Assembly (NCBI RefSeq): GCF_001598255.1
Contig: NZ_BCYP01000005.1
Location: 48,808-112,807, forward strand
DNA: 64,000 bases
Direction of reading: 5' to 3'
Source: Mitsuaria chitosanitabida ATCC BAA-476 = NBRC 102408
GTDB taxonomy: Bacteria > Pseudomonadota > Gammaproteobacteria > Burkholderiales > Burkholderiaceae_C
Position 1 is the first letter of the stretch, and the number at the start of each line of letters is the position of its first letter. Below the pieces are notes generated by a model that was given only the letters and a program-made list of their open reading frames with translations, was not told where the DNA came from and did no database searches. Positions 42,261 to 51,625 of this stretch are shown one piece after another. Both the position numbers and the translations under genes were made by a program.

Positions 42261-43068
42261 GCCGCGCGACCTCGCGCCGCATCCCGACTGGCTGCGGCCG
42301 GACTGGCCGGTGACCGGCGCCGAGGCCTTCATGACCACGCGGGCCGGCGGCGTCAGCGGCGCGGACCAGCCCGAACGCGCCGGACTCGCGAGCCTGAACC
42401 TCGGCCGCTCCGTCGGCGATGACCCGGCGCATGTGATCGAGAACCGGCTTCGCGTCGCGGCGGCGATCGGCGGCGCGCCGGTCTTCCTCAAGCAGGTGCA
42501 TGGAACGACCGTGCTGCGCTTGCGACCCGAGCACGCGCATCCCGACGCCGACCCCGAGCCCGCCGACGCGAGCATCAGCACCGACCCGGCGCTGGCCTGC
42601 GCGGTGATGGTGGCGGACTGCCTGCCCGTGCTGTTCGCGGCGCCTGGCGTCGTGGGCGCCGCGCATGCCGGCTGGCGCGGGCTCGCGGGCGGCGTGCTGG
42701 AGAACACCGTGGCAGCGATGAGCGCGGCCGCGGGCTGCGAGCCGGGTCAGGTCCACGCCTGGATGGGCGCCGGCATCGGCCCCGATCGCTTCGAGGTCGG
42801 TGCCGACGTGCTTGCCGCGTTCGACGTCGAACCGCTGCATCGCGATCAGGCGCTCTTCCGCTTCCAGCCCAACGAGCAGGGCGAGCCCCGCTGGCGCGCC
42901 GATCTCTACGGGCTGGCGCGGCGTCGACTCGAGGCCGCGGGCCTCGCGTCCGTGAGCGGCGGCGGCTGGTGCACGCTCAGCGAGCCGTCACGCTTCTTTT
43001 CGTTCCGGCACGAACGTGTCGACGGACGGCGCAGCGGCCGGATGGCCGCCGTCATCCGGCTGCGCTGA
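42250..43068 (+). CDS. pgeF: Laccase-domain protein, peptidoglycan editing factor PgeF-like
   Basis: A 272-residue protein of the YfiH/YlmD/PgeF family. Copper/zinc-site residues are visible in FLKQVHGTTV (His), VMVADCLPVLF (Cys) and GAAHAGWRGLAGGV (His). Members were first described as polyphenol oxidases and later, in E. coli, as an amidase that removes misplaced amino acids from peptidoglycan precursors. The N-terminus contains the family pattern FMTTRAGGVS and LNLGRSVGDDPAHV. It is translationally coupled to maiA. The last 81 bp overlap the convergent membrane-protein gene. Confidence 0.9.
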   Translation: MPSEPRDLAPHPDWLRPDWPVTGAEAFMTTRAGGVSGADQPERAGLASLNLGRSVGDDPAHVIENRLRVAAAIGGAPVFLKQVHGTTVLRLRPEHAHPDADPEPADASISTDPALACAVMVADCLPVLFAAPGVVGAAHAGWRGLAGGVLENTVAAMSAAAGCEPGQVHAWMGAGIGPDRFEVGADVLAAFDVEPLHRDQALFRFQPNEQGEPRWRADLYGLARRRLEAAGLASVSGGGWCTLSEPSRFFSFRHERVDGRRSGRMAAVIRLR

Positions 43069-43356
43069 GATCGCGGCCGGGTCGTCGGCCGTCGATCCGG
43101 GACGAACGTCCCCGACAGGCGCCGTGACGGGCGGGGCCTCGTCGCGTCGCCCCTGTTCGTCCTGGGCCGCTTCCGCGCGGCGGCGCGCCTTGCGCCGCAT
43201 CGGCGTGCCCATCAGGTACATCACGACTGACAGCGGTAGCACGCCATACAGGACGAAGGTCATCACCGCGCCCAGCACCGAGCCCTGCGTGCTGAAGGCC
43301 TCGGCGAGCGCCATCATCAGCATCACATACATCCAGGCGATCGCGACGAGCAGCAT
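42988..43356 (-). CDS. Small two-helix membrane protein, unknown function
   Basis: A 122-residue protein. Two hydrophobic helices (about 2-20 and 27-50: MLLVAIAWMYVMLMMALAEA and VMTFVLYGVLPLSVVMYLMG) precede a basic patch (PMRRKARRR) and a hydrophilic, disordered Pro/Asp/Ala-rich tail. Topology and length resemble small conserved betaproteobacterial inner-membrane proteins; no role is known to me. The 3' end lies antisense within the last 81 bp of pgeF, which makes the tail length uncertain, but the helices are outside that overlap. Confidence 0.65.
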   Translation of the reverse strand: MLLVAIAWMYVMLMMALAEAFSTQGSVLGAVMTFVLYGVLPLSVVMYLMGTPMRRKARRRAEAAQDEQGRRDEAPPVTAPVGDVRPGSTADDPAAISAQPDDGGHPAAAPSVDTFVPERKEA

Positions 43357-43528
43357 GTCTGGTCAATGAAAAGGGAGAACCTACCCATGGGGGGGGCACC
43401 GCGACGACACCGTCACGCGAAGGTAAGCTGAACGGGCTACAAAAGCGCCTGAGCATATGCGATGGCCACGCGGCGATTCGTCGATCGCCTGTGGCAAGCT
43501 TCTTGCTCGGATCCGTTCGAGGAGACCC

Positions 43529-45232
43529 ATGAGCGTAGACAACCAGTTCGCCGAACAGGCGGCGCAGGCGGCCAGCAGCCTCGCGCAAGGATTCGGTGAT
43601 GCCTTCAAGCAGCTGCAGGCGATGCAGATCCAGCCCGAGGCCTGGACGCAGCTGCAGTCCGAATACCTGCGCCAGGCCGGCGCGCTGTGGAACGGCGCGC
43701 TCGGCGAGTCGCACGATCCCGCGCAGCCCCCGGCCGCGGCCCCGCTGAAGGATCGCCGCTTCGCCGCCCCGTCCTGGAACGAGAACCGCCTGGCCCACTT
43801 CACGGCCCAGCTCTACCTGCTCAATGCCCGCACCCTGCAGCGCATGGCCGAGCAGGTGCAGGGCGACGACAAGACCCGCGCGCGGGTCCGCTTCGCGGTG
43901 CAGCAGTTCGTCGATGCGGCGTCGCCCAGCAACTTCCTCGCGCTCAATCCGGAGGCGCAGCGCCTGGCGCTGGACACGCAGGGCGAGAGCATCGCCCGCG
44001 GCGTGCAGCTGCTGATGGCCGACGTGCAGCGCGGCCACGTCTCGCAGACCGACGAGTCGGCCTTCGAGGTCGGCCGCAACGTCGCGACCACCGAAGGCCA
44101 CGTGGTCTTCGAGAACGCCTTCTTCCAGCTGCTCGAGTACAAGCCGCTCACCGCCAAGGTGCATGCGCGGCCGCTGCTGATGGTGCCCCCCTGCATCAAC
44201 AAGTACTACATCCTCGACCTGCAGCCGGAGAACTCGCTGATCCGCCACGCGGTGGCGCAGGGTCACCGCACCTTCGTGGTGAGCTGGCGCAATCCCGACG
44301 CGGACTGCGTGCACTGGACCTGGGACGACTACATCGGCCAGGCCGCGATCAAGGCCATCGAGGTGGTGCGCGAGATCGCCGGCACGGAGACCATCAACAC
44401 GCTGGGCTTCTGCGTGGGCGGGACCATCCTGGCGACCGCGCTGGCCGTGCTGGCCGCGCGCGGCCAGCAGCCGGCCGAGAGCATCACGCTGCTGACCACG
44501 CTGATCGACTTCAGCAGCAACGGCGTGCTGGACCTGTTCGTCGACGAGCCCTCGGTGCGCATGCGCGAGATGACGCTGGGCGAGCAGGCGGTCAACGGCC
44601 CCGGCCTGCTGCACGGCCAGGAGCTGGCGACGACCTTCAGCTTCCTGCGGCCCAACGACCTGGTGTGGAACTACGTCGTCGGCAACTACCTCAAGGGCGA
44701 GGCCCCGCCGGCCTTCGACCTGCTGTACTGGAACGGCGACGCGACCAACCTGCCGGGCCCGATGTACTGCTGGTACCTGCGCCACACCTACCTGCAGAAC
44801 GAGCTGCGCATCCCCGGCCGCCTGACTGTCTGCGGCGAGCCGATCGACCTGGGCAAGATCACGGCGCCGCTGTTCATCTACGGCTCGCGCGAGGACCACA
44901 TCGTCCCCTGGGACGCGGCCTATCGCAGCACGCAGGTGTTCAAGGGCAAGAAGCGCTTCGTGCTGGGCGCGTCCGGCCACATCGCCGGCGTGATCAACCC
45001 GCCCGAGAAGAAGAAGCGCAGCCATTGGATCGGCAAGGGCACGGCGCTGCCGGCCGACGAGCGCCAGTGGCTGGAGAACGCCACCGAGCATCCCGGCAGC
45101 TGGTGGACCGACTGGGACCAGTGGCTGGCCGGCCACGCGGGCGCGCTCAAGGCCGCGCCACGCGCGCCGGGCAACCGCGCCCACCCGGCCATCGAGCCGG
45201 CGCCGGGCCGCTACGTCAAGCAGCGCGCGTGA
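43529..45232 (+). CDS. phaC: Class I poly(3-hydroxyalkanoate) synthase
   Basis: A 567-residue enzyme that polymerises 3-hydroxyacyl-CoA into PHA on the granule surface. Lipase-like box GFCVGG has the catalytic Cys295; Asp456 (SREDHIVPW) and His484 ([13 protein letters not shown]) complete the triad. The N-terminal PhaC_N region (FDASNFL-type [34 protein letters not shown]) is typical of class I, and length fits (about 560-590). ATG 43529 is preceded by GAGGAGACCC; the frame runs 24 codons upstream without similarity. phaA and phaB follow in the same direction. Confidence 0.96.
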   Translation: MSVDNQFAEQAAQAASSLAQGFGDAFKQLQAMQIQPEAWTQLQSEYLRQAGALWNGALGESHDPAQPPAAAPLKDRRFAAPSWNENRLAHFTAQLYLLNARTLQRMAEQVQGDDKTRARVRFAVQQFVDAASPSNFLALNPEAQRLALDTQGESIARGVQLLMADVQRGHVSQTDESAFEVGRNVATTEGHVVFENAFFQLLEYKPLTAKVHARPLLMVPPCINKYYILDLQPENSLIRHAVAQGHRTFVVSWRNPDADCVHWTWDDYIGQAAIKAIEVVREIAGTETINTLGFCVGGTILATALAVLAARGQQPAESITLLTTLIDFSSNGVLDLFVDEPSVRMREMTLGEQAVNGPGLLHGQELATTFSFLRPNDLVWNYVVGNYLKGEAPPAFDLLYWNGDATNLPGPMYCWYLRHTYLQNELRIPGRLTVCGEPIDLGKITAPLFIYGSREDHIVPWDAAYRSTQVFKGKKRFVLGASGHIAGVINPPEKKKRSHWIGKGTALPADERQWLENATEHPGSWWTDWDQWLAGHAGALKAAPRAPGNRAHPAIEPAPGRYVKQRA

Positions 45233-45356
45233 CGGACCGCGCGCCGCCAGCCTTCCCATCCATCTCCGAACTCACCCCCGCATTCATCCCCGAAGACTTC
45301 CTTCCAGAAGCATTCATCCCCGCTGTATTCAGCAGAACCGGAACCAGGAGCGAGAC

Positions 45357-46544
45357 ATGACTTCACCTCAGGACATCGTCATCGTCGCGGCGGCACGCAC
45401 GCCGATCGGCAAGTTCGGCGGCACGCTGGCCAAGACGCCCGCGAGCGAGCTCGGCGCCACCGTCATCCAGGAGCTGCTGCGCCGCAGCGGCCTGCAGGCG
45501 GACCAGATCAACGAGGTCATCCTCGGCCAGGTGCTGACCGCGGGCGTGGGCCAGAACCCGGCGCGCCAGGCCGTCATCAAGGCCGGCCTGCCCGTGACCG
45601 TGCCGGCCATGACCATCAACAAGGTCTGCGGCTCCGGCCTGAAGGCCGTGATGCTGGCGGCCCAGGCCATCCGCGATGGCGATTCCGACATCATCATCGC
45701 CGGCGGCCAGGAGAGCATGAGCCTGTCCCCGCACGTGCTGCCGGGCTCGCGCGACGGCCAGCGCATGGGCGACTGGAAGTTGGTGGACACCATGATCGTC
45801 GACGGCCTGTGGGACGTGTACAACCAGTACCACATGGGCATCACCGCCGAGAACGTGGCCAAGGAACACCACATCAGCCGCTCGCAGCAGGATGAGCTCG
45901 CGCTGGCCAGCCAGCAGAAGGCGGCCGCCGCGCAGGACGCGGGCCGCTTCACGGCCGAGATCGTGCCCGTGACGATCCCGCAGAAGAAGGGCGATCCGAT
46001 CGTCTTCTCCGCCGACGAGTTCATCAACCGCAAGACCAACGCCGAGGCGCTGTCCGGCCTGAAGCCCGCCTTCGACAAGGCCGGTTCGGTGACCGCGGGC
46101 AACGCCTCCGGCCTGAACGACGGCGCCGCGGGTCTGGTGCTGATGACCGATGCCAAGGCCAAGGCGCTGGGCCTGACGCCGCTGGCGCGCATCGCGTCCT
46201 ACGCCAGCGCCGGCGTCGACCCCAAGGTCATGGGCATGGGCCCGGTGCCCGCGTCGAGGAAGGCGCTGGCCCGCGCCGGCTGGCAGGCCAAGGACCTGGA
46301 CCTGCTCGAGATCAACGAAGCCTTCGCCGCGCAGGCCTGCGCCGTGCACCAGGAGATGGGCTGGGACCTGAGCAAGGTCAACGTCAACGGCGGCGCGATC
46401 GCGCTGGGTCACCCGATCGGCGCGTCCGGCGCCCGGATCCTGGTCACGCTGCTGCACGAGATGATCAAGCGCGATGCGAAGAAGGGCATCGCCAGCCTGT
46501 GCATTGGCGGCGGCATGGGCGTGGCCCTCTGCGTCGAGCGCTGA
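45357..46544 (+). CDS. phaA: Acetyl-CoA acetyltransferase (beta-ketothiolase)
   Basis: A 395-residue thiolase that condenses two acetyl-CoA into acetoacetyl-CoA, the first step of PHB synthesis. The nucleophilic Cys91 lies in [11 protein letters not shown], His352 in GHPIGASG and the second active-site Cys382 in [10 protein letters not shown]. The N-terminal signature is [21 protein letters not shown] ribosome site precedes the start. The 124 bp after phaC contains a short direct repeat (GCATTCATCCCCG twice) and no gene. Confidence 0.95.
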   Translation: MTSPQDIVIVAAARTPIGKFGGTLAKTPASELGATVIQELLRRSGLQADQINEVILGQVLTAGVGQNPARQAVIKAGLPVTVPAMTINKVCGSGLKAVMLAAQAIRDGDSDIIIAGGQESMSLSPHVLPGSRDGQRMGDWKLVDTMIVDGLWDVYNQYHMGITAENVAKEHHISRSQQDELALASQQKAAAAQDAGRFTAEIVPVTIPQKKGDPIVFSADEFINRKTNAEALSGLKPAFDKAGSVTAGNASGLNDGAAGLVLMTDAKAKALGLTPLARIASYASAGVDPKVMGMGPVPASRKALARAGWQAKDLDLLEINEAFAAQACAVHQEMGWDLSKVNVNGGAIALGHPIGASGARILVTLLHEMIKRDAKKGIASLCIGGGMGVALCVER

Positions 46545-46662
46545 TCCGGGACGCGCGCGCGGAACGCGCCCCATCGATTTCCATCGCGTCGGTTCCGTTC
46601 TTACATGAGGCACCCCGGCCGCGGACGCGGCGGCGCGGGGCGCCGATCAGGAGGCAAGCAAG

Positions 46663-47400
46663 ATGAGTCAGAAAGTTGCATACGTCACCGGCGGCATGGG
46701 CGGCATCGGTACCGCCATCTGCCAGCGCCTCCACAAGGAAGGCTTCAAGGTCATCGCCGGTTGCGGCCCCAGCCGTGACCACGCGAAATGGCTGGCTGAG
46801 CAGTCCGCCCTGGGCTACACGTTCCACGCCTCGGTCGGCAACGTGGCGGACTGGGACTCCACCGTCGCCGCCTTCGACAAGGCGATCGCGGAGCACGGCA
46901 AGATCGAGGTCCTGGTCAACAACGCCGGCGTCACCAAGGACCGCATGTTCCTGAAGATGACCCGCGACGAGTGGGACACCGTCATCGACACCAACCTGAA
47001 CAGCATGTTCAACGTCACCAAGCAGGTGGTGCCGGGCATGGTGGACAAGGGCTGGGGCCGGATCATCAACATCTCGTCGGTCAACGGCGAGAAGGGCCAG
47101 GCGGGCCAGACCAACTACTCGGCGGCCAAGGCCGGCATGCACGGCTTCACGATGGCGCTGGCGCAGGAACTCGCGGCCAAGGGCGTCACGGTGAACACGG
47201 TCAGCCCGGGCTACATCGGCACCGACATGGTCAAGGCAGTGCGTCCCGACGTGCTGGAGAAGATCGTCGCGCAGATCCCGGTCAAGCGCCTGGGTGAGCC
47301 CGAGGAGATCGCCTCCGTCGTGGCCTGGCTGGCGGGGCCGGATTCGGGCTTCACGACGGGCGCCGACTTCAGCTGCAACGGGGGCTTGCACATGGGGTGA
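46663..47400 (+). CDS. phaB: Acetoacetyl-CoA reductase
   Basis: A 245-residue short-chain dehydrogenase that reduces acetoacetyl-CoA to (R)-3-hydroxybutyryl-CoA with NADPH. The cofactor motif TGGMGGIG is at 9-16. The catalytic residues are Ser138/139 (INISSVNGEKGQ), Tyr152 and Lys156 (NYSAAKAG); NNAGVTKD lies at 86-93. Sequence and length match PhbB. Strong AGGAGG upstream. It completes the phaC-phaA-phaB set. Confidence 0.96.
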   Translation: MSQKVAYVTGGMGGIGTAICQRLHKEGFKVIAGCGPSRDHAKWLAEQSALGYTFHASVGNVADWDSTVAAFDKAIAEHGKIEVLVNNAGVTKDRMFLKMTRDEWDTVIDTNLNSMFNVTKQVVPGMVDKGWGRIINISSVNGEKGQAGQTNYSAAKAGMHGFTMALAQELAAKGVTVNTVSPGYIGTDMVKAVRPDVLEKIVAQIPVKRLGEPEEIASVVAWLAGPDSGFTTGADFSCNGGLHMG

Positions 47401-47411
47401 GGGCGGACCGA

Positions 47412-47535
47412 GTTCAGTCCGGTGGACTGAACGACGCCGCCCGAACGCCCGAACGCCCGAAGACCGCAGGTCTTCGGGCCGGGGGAACGCGCCGCTCGAA
47501 GCAGGCAAAGGAAAGGGCTGCCATCGGCAGCCCTT
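47412..47535. terminator. Three successive hairpins between phaB and the IclR gene
   Basis: GTTCAGTCC (47412-47420) / GGACTGAAC (47424-47432); GCCCGAAGACC (47455-47465) / GGTCTTCGGGC (47469-47479), an 11-bp stem with a 3-nt loop; and AAGGGCTGCC (47513-47522) / GGCAGCCCTT (47526-47535). The genes on both sides converge, so at least one of these should act as a bidirectional terminator. None has a long T-run. Confidence 0.65.
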
Positions 47536-47554
47536 CCTCATCCTGGAGCGGCAT

Positions 47555-48358
47555 TCACCCCTTGATCTGCAAGAGACGCGACAGGCTCTGCGCCGTCTCC
47601 TGCAGCCGCGGCAGCCCCTGCTCCACGAGCAAGGCCGGCGAGGTCCGGTTCGCATGCGTGCTCAGGTTGATCGCCGCCACGACCTTCCCGTCGCGGCCCG
47701 TGATCGGGACGGCGATCGACACCACGCCGTCCTCCAGCTCCTGGTCCACCAGCGACCAGTGCTGCCGCCGGGCCTGCTCGACCTGGGCGCGCAGGTCCTC
47801 GCGGGTTCGCACCGTGCGGGGCGTGTACGGGGTCAGCTCGGCCCGGTCGATCAGCGCGTCGCGCTCCTCGGGCGGCAACGCGGCCAGCAGGACGCGTCCC
47901 ATCGCGGTGCTCCAGGCCGGCAGGCGGCTGCCGATGCCCAGCGTCGTCGTCATCACCTTGCGCGCGGGGATGCGCACGACGAAGACGATGTCGCCACCGT
48001 CCAGCACCGAGATCGAGCTCGATTCCTTCAGGTCGCTGGAGAGCTGCAGGACCAGCGGCTCGGCGAACTGCCACAGCGGTTGCGACGAGATGTAGGCGAA
48101 GCCCAGGTCGAGGATCTTGGGCGTGAGCTCGAAGAGCCGGCCCTCGGCCCGCACGTAGCCCAGTGTCTGGAGCGTGAGCAGGATGCGACGGGCGCCGGCG
48201 CGGGTGAGGCCGCAACGGCGCGCGACCTCCGTCAGCGTCTGCCGCGGGGCATCCGCGCCGAAGGCCCGGATCACCGAGAGACCCCGGGCGAAGGACTGCA
48301 CGTAGCTGTCGCCGGGCTTGAGAGTTGTTGCGCTTTCGTCAGGAGACATGGGCGTCAT
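47555..48358 (-). CDS. IclR family regulator (PcaR/PobR-like)
   Basis: A 267-residue regulator. The N-terminal winged helix (SFARGLSVIRAFG, LTEVARRCGLTRAGARRILLTLQTLGYV, about 20-75) is followed by the IclR effector domain (about 85-260) with SSSISVLDGGDIVFVVRI, AMGRVLLAALPPEER and DGVVSIAVPITGRDGKVVAAINLS. Such proteins typically control aromatic-acid catabolism (pca, pob). No such genes are here, so the target is unknown. A -10 like TATACT ends 6 bp before the ATG at 48358, suggesting a leaderless transcript. Starts at 48349 and 48403 are alternatives. Confidence 0.9.
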   Translation of the reverse strand: MTPMSPDESATTLKPGDSYVQSFARGLSVIRAFGADAPRQTLTEVARRCGLTRAGARRILLTLQTLGYVRAEGRLFELTPKILDLGFAYISSQPLWQFAEPLVLQLSSDLKESSSISVLDGGDIVFVVRIPARKVMTTTLGIGSRLPAWSTAMGRVLLAALPPEERDALIDRAELTPYTPRTVRTREDLRAQVEQARRQHWSLVDQELEDGVVSIAVPITGRDGKVVAAINLSTHANRTSPALLVEQGLPRLQETAQSLSRLLQIKG

Positions 48359-48374
48359 GACCGCAGTATAGAAA

Positions 48375-48400
48375 GGGCTCGAAACGTTAATATCGCGCCC
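48375..48400. promoter_or_regulatory. Dyad in the divergent region of the IclR regulator
   Basis: GGGCTCGA (48375-48382) and TCGCGCCC (48393-48400) are inverted copies (7 of 8 match) around an AT-rich 10-bp spacer AACGTTAATA. The dyad lies between the divergent iclR-type gene and the AIM24-family gene, overlapping the expected iclR promoter, so autoregulation is plausible. Confidence 0.4.
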
Positions 48401-48432
48401 CATTCGTTGAGATGTGACAGAGGGTGATCACC

Positions 48433-49248
48433 ATGGCCATGGACGTTGTCGACTATGAAATCAAGGGTGCCGAGATGCAGTTCGTCGAGGTCGAACTGGA
48501 CCCCGGCGAGGCTGCGATCGGCGAAGCCGGCAGCATGATGTTCATGGATGCCGGCATCGGCATGGACACGGTGTTCGGCGACGGGTCCGCCAACCAGGGC
48601 GGGTTCTTCGGGAAGCTGCTGGGCGCGGGCAAGCGCCTCGTGACCGGGGAATCGCTCTTCACCACGATCTACACCAACCAGGCTCATACCAAGCTGCGGG
48701 TCGCTTTCGCGGCGCCGTATCCGGGCAAGATCCTCCCGATGGATCTGGGCAAGCTGGGGGGGACCTTGATCTGCCAGAAGGACGCGTTCCTGTGCGCGGC
48801 CCGCGGCGTGTCGCTGGGCATCGCGGTCCAGCAGCGCCTGTCGACGGGCTTCTTCGGTGGCGAAGGGTTCATCATGCAGAAGCTCGATGGGGATGGGCTG
48901 GCGTTCGTGCACGCAGGGGGGACCGTGGTTCGTCGGACCCTCCAGCCGGGTCAGACCGTGCTGGTGGATACCGGCTGCGTGGTGGCCTACACCCCGTCGG
49001 TGAGTTTCGAGATCCAGTACGTGGGCAAGATCAAGACCGCCCTGTTCGGCGGCGAGGGCCTGTTCCTGGCCAAGATGACCGGACCGGGCGAGGTGTGGCT
49101 GCAGAGCCTGCCGTTCTCGCGCCTGGCCTCGCGCGTGTTCGCGGCCGCGCCGCAGCGCGGCGGCTCGCGCGAGGAGGGCTCCCTCCTCGGTGGATTCGGT
49201 GCCGCGGGCCTGCTGGGCGGCATCCTCGGCGGCGACAACGACGAGTGA
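48433..49248 (+). CDS. TIGR00266/AIM24 family protein
   Basis: A 271-residue beta-rich protein of the AIM24 (TIGR00266) family. Landmarks: [32 protein letters not shown] at the N-terminus, [13 protein letters not shown] [20 protein letters not shown], and [18 protein letters not shown]. The chain ends in a Gly-rich tail ([18 protein letters not shown]). The fold is a tryptophan-RNA-binding-attenuator-like repeat barrel; the bacterial function is unknown. GAGGGTG precedes the ATG. It diverges from the IclR gene. Confidence 0.88.
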   Translation: MAMDVVDYEIKGAEMQFVEVELDPGEAAIGEAGSMMFMDAGIGMDTVFGDGSANQGGFFGKLLGAGKRLVTGESLFTTIYTNQAHTKLRVAFAAPYPGKILPMDLGKLGGTLICQKDAFLCAARGVSLGIAVQQRLSTGFFGGEGFIMQKLDGDGLAFVHAGGTVVRRTLQPGQTVLVDTGCVVAYTPSVSFEIQYVGKIKTALFGGEGLFLAKMTGPGEVWLQSLPFSRLASRVFAAAPQRGGSREEGSLLGGFGAAGLLGGILGGDNDE

Positions 49249-49622
49249 TCCACCCGTCGGGCCCGCGCGTCCGACGCTTCCCGACGCGGGCCTCGAGCCC
49301 GCGTCGCCACGTTCGTCATGCGCATCCTTGCCGCAACCCTGGCGGCAAGTCTTCCGCAACCGGATGCAACCGCGGGCGGGGTCGAGGGGTCGTGGCGGCG
49401 TCCCCACGGCCCGGACCGTCCCCGCGTTCCGAAAAGCTCAAGACTTGTGCCCGCAGCGAGCGCGCCCCCGCATCAGCAGGGCCTTCGCGCCGCTGTTTCA
49501 GCCAGGGCTCAGGGACAACCCGCCTACACTTCAGGGCTGCGCGACGCTCGCCCATGCCCGGGCCGGCCCGACGCGCCACCCGCGTCACACGCGCCCCACG
49601 ACTCCGAGGACCCGAGGACTTC
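49249..49622. other. 374-bp intergenic region with one hairpin
   Basis: A perfect stem GACGCGGGC (49283-49291) / GCCCGCGTC (49297-49305), 34 bp after the AIM24-family stop, is probably its terminator. The remaining 300 bp up to the beta-propeller gene should hold that gene's promoter. I see nothing else there. Confidence 0.5.
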
Positions 49623-50651
49623 ATGCTGTTCCGTCTCGCGCGGCCGATCGCCGCTGCCCTGGCCCTGTCCCTCTCCGCCGCCGCGTCCCTGACGCCGGCG
49701 ACCGCGTCCGCCACCACCGGCAACGGCGCGACCAGCCCGATCTTCGTGCTCAACTCGCTGGACGCCGACATCAGCGTCATCAGCCCCAAGGACTTCCGCG
49801 AGATCAAGCGCATCCCCACGGGCAAGGAACCGCACCACCTCTACCTCACGCCCGATCGCAAGACCATGATCGTGGCCAACGCGCTGGGCGACTCGCTCAC
49901 GTTCCTGGACCCGGTGACGGCCGAAGTGCAGCGCACCGTGCGCGGCATCCCGGACCCGTACCACCTGCGCTTCTCGCCCGACATGAAGTACCTGGTGCTG
50001 GCCGGCAACCGGCTGGACCACGTCGACATCTACAAGTGGCAGCCGCAGAACGCGGCCCAGCCGCTGGCGCTGTTCAAGCGCTTCTCCGCCCCGAAGACGC
50101 CCAGCCACCTGTCCATCGACAGCAAGAGCAGCGTCGTCTACGCCAGCCTGCAGGACAGCAGCGAGCTGCTGGCCATCGACCTGAACACGATGGCCCCCCG
50201 CTGGAAGATCCCCGTCGGCAAGCTGCCCGCCGACCTGTACCTGACGCCCGATGACAAGCACCTGCTGGTCGCGCTGACCGGCGAGCGCAGCGTCGAGGTC
50301 TACGACGTCACCGGCGCGCAGCCCAAGCTGGTCAAGAAGCTGGAGACGGGTGACGGCGCGCACTCGTTCCGCGCGCTGGGCGACAAGAAGCATGTGCTGG
50401 TGAGCAACCGCGCGGCCAACACCATCAGCAAGATCGCGCTGGCGGACTTCAGCGTGGTGGACACGCTCAAGGCGCCCGGCGGCCCCGACGACATGGAGAT
50501 CCTGCCCGACGGCCGCACGCTGATGTTCACGTCGCGCTGGGCACGCAAGCTCACCGTGATGGACCTGCAGAGCAAGCAGATCCTCACGCAGGTCAAGGTC
50601 GGCAAGTCGCCGCACGGCGTCTGGACGCTGGACCAGATGCCGCGTCAATGA
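49623..50651 (+). CDS. Periplasmic YVTN/YncE-type beta-propeller protein
   Basis: A 342-residue exported protein. The signal peptide RPIAAALALSLSAAASLTPATASA (about 7-30) is followed by about seven beta-propeller blades with YVTN-like motifs: IFVLNSLDADISVISP, PHHLYLTPDRKTMIVAN, YHLRFSPDMKYLVLAGN, DLYLTPDDKHLLVAL and DDMEILPDGRTLMFTS. Propellers of this kind bind partners or ligands in the periplasm; no enzyme residues are evident. It precedes a secreted polysaccharide deacetylase by 51 bp, suggesting a shared envelope role. Confidence 0.88.
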   Translation: MLFRLARPIAAALALSLSAAASLTPATASATTGNGATSPIFVLNSLDADISVISPKDFREIKRIPTGKEPHHLYLTPDRKTMIVANALGDSLTFLDPVTAEVQRTVRGIPDPYHLRFSPDMKYLVLAGNRLDHVDIYKWQPQNAAQPLALFKRFSAPKTPSHLSIDSKSSVVYASLQDSSELLAIDLNTMAPRWKIPVGKLPADLYLTPDDKHLLVALTGERSVEVYDVTGAQPKLVKKLETGDGAHSFRALGDKKHVLVSNRAANTISKIALADFSVVDTLKAPGGPDDMEILPDGRTLMFTSRWARKLTVMDLQSKQILTQVKVGKSPHGVWTLDQMPRQ

Positions 50652-50702
50652 CGCGGGCGTCCGTGCGCCCCGTCCGTCCCGACCTGATCTGAGAGCAGTA
50701 CC

Positions 50703-51557
50703 GTGAAGATCCCGTCCTTCCCGCGGCGCGCGCTCGCGCTGGCGCTCGGCCTGGCGGTGACGCTGCCGGGCTTCGCGCAGCCCGAGTCGTCGGCGCCCCC
50801 GTGCGACAAGCCCGTCTACCTGACCTTCGACACCGGCCACATGGGCGTGGCCCCGCTGATCGTCGACACGCTCAAGCGCTTCGACGCCAAGGCCACCTTC
50901 TTCCTCGCGCAGGAACCGACCATGGACGGCGGCCAGACCATGGACGACAAGTGGGCCCCGTGGTGGAAGACGCTGGCGGAGCAGGGCCACGATTTCGGCT
51001 CGCACACCTGGTATCACGACGCGTGGTCGGCGGATCTTCCCGACGGCAGGTTCCGCTTCCGACGCGCGGCGGGCGAGCAGGTGCCGCAGACCGTGGTGCT
51101 GAGCTCGGCCGAGTACTGCGAGGACCTGAGGCGGCCCGCCCAGCGCTTTCTCGAGATGACCGGCAAGCCGATGGCGATGATCTTCCGCGCGCCGGCGGGG
51201 CGGACCTCTCCGGCGCTGCTGGCGGCCGCGCAGGCCTGCGGTTTTCGCCATGTCGGCTGGAGCCCGGCCGGCTTTCTCGGCGACGAGCTGCCCAGCGACA
51301 AGTTCCCCAACCAGGCGCTGCTGGAGCAGGCGCTGCGCCGCATCAAGCCCGGCGATATCCTGATGGCGCACCTGGGCATCTGGTCGCGCCAGGACCCCTG
51401 GGCGCCCGCGGTGCTGGAGCCGCTGTTGCAGGGATTGAAGTCGCGCGGCATGTGCTTCGCGCCCTTGCGCGATCATCCGGAGTACGCCGCGTGGATGCGC
51501 AAGCCCGCGGAGGCGCTCGCGCTGAAGGCGGGCAAGGACGCGCCCAGGCCGCGTTGA
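50703..51557 (+). CDS. Secreted polysaccharide deacetylase (NodB domain)
   Basis: A 284-residue exported carbohydrate esterase family 4 protein. The signal peptide (about 5-26) ends GFAQP. NodB motifs: motif 1 YLTFDTGH (Asp43; the usual TFDDG is altered to TFDTG), motif 2 HTWYHD with His101 and His105 as metal ligands, motif 3 IFRAPAGRTSP, and DILMAHLGIWS near the end. It should remove N-acetyl groups from a cell-wall or exported polysaccharide. The substrate is unknown. It lies 51 bp after the beta-propeller gene. Confidence 0.88.
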   Translation: MKIPSFPRRALALALGLAVTLPGFAQPESSAPPCDKPVYLTFDTGHMGVAPLIVDTLKRFDAKATFFLAQEPTMDGGQTMDDKWAPWWKTLAEQGHDFGSHTWYHDAWSADLPDGRFRFRRAAGEQVPQTVVLSSAEYCEDLRRPAQRFLEMTGKPMAMIFRAPAGRTSPALLAAAQACGFRHVGWSPAGFLGDELPSDKFPNQALLEQALRRIKPGDILMAHLGIWSRQDPWAPAVLEPLLQGLKSRGMCFAPLRDHPEYAAWMRKPAEALALKAGKDAPRPR

Positions 51558-51625
51558 GCGATCGAGCCGCTGAGGCATTGAGGCATTGAGCCCTTGACGT
51601 GTGGGGGCAGGAGACACGACCCGTG

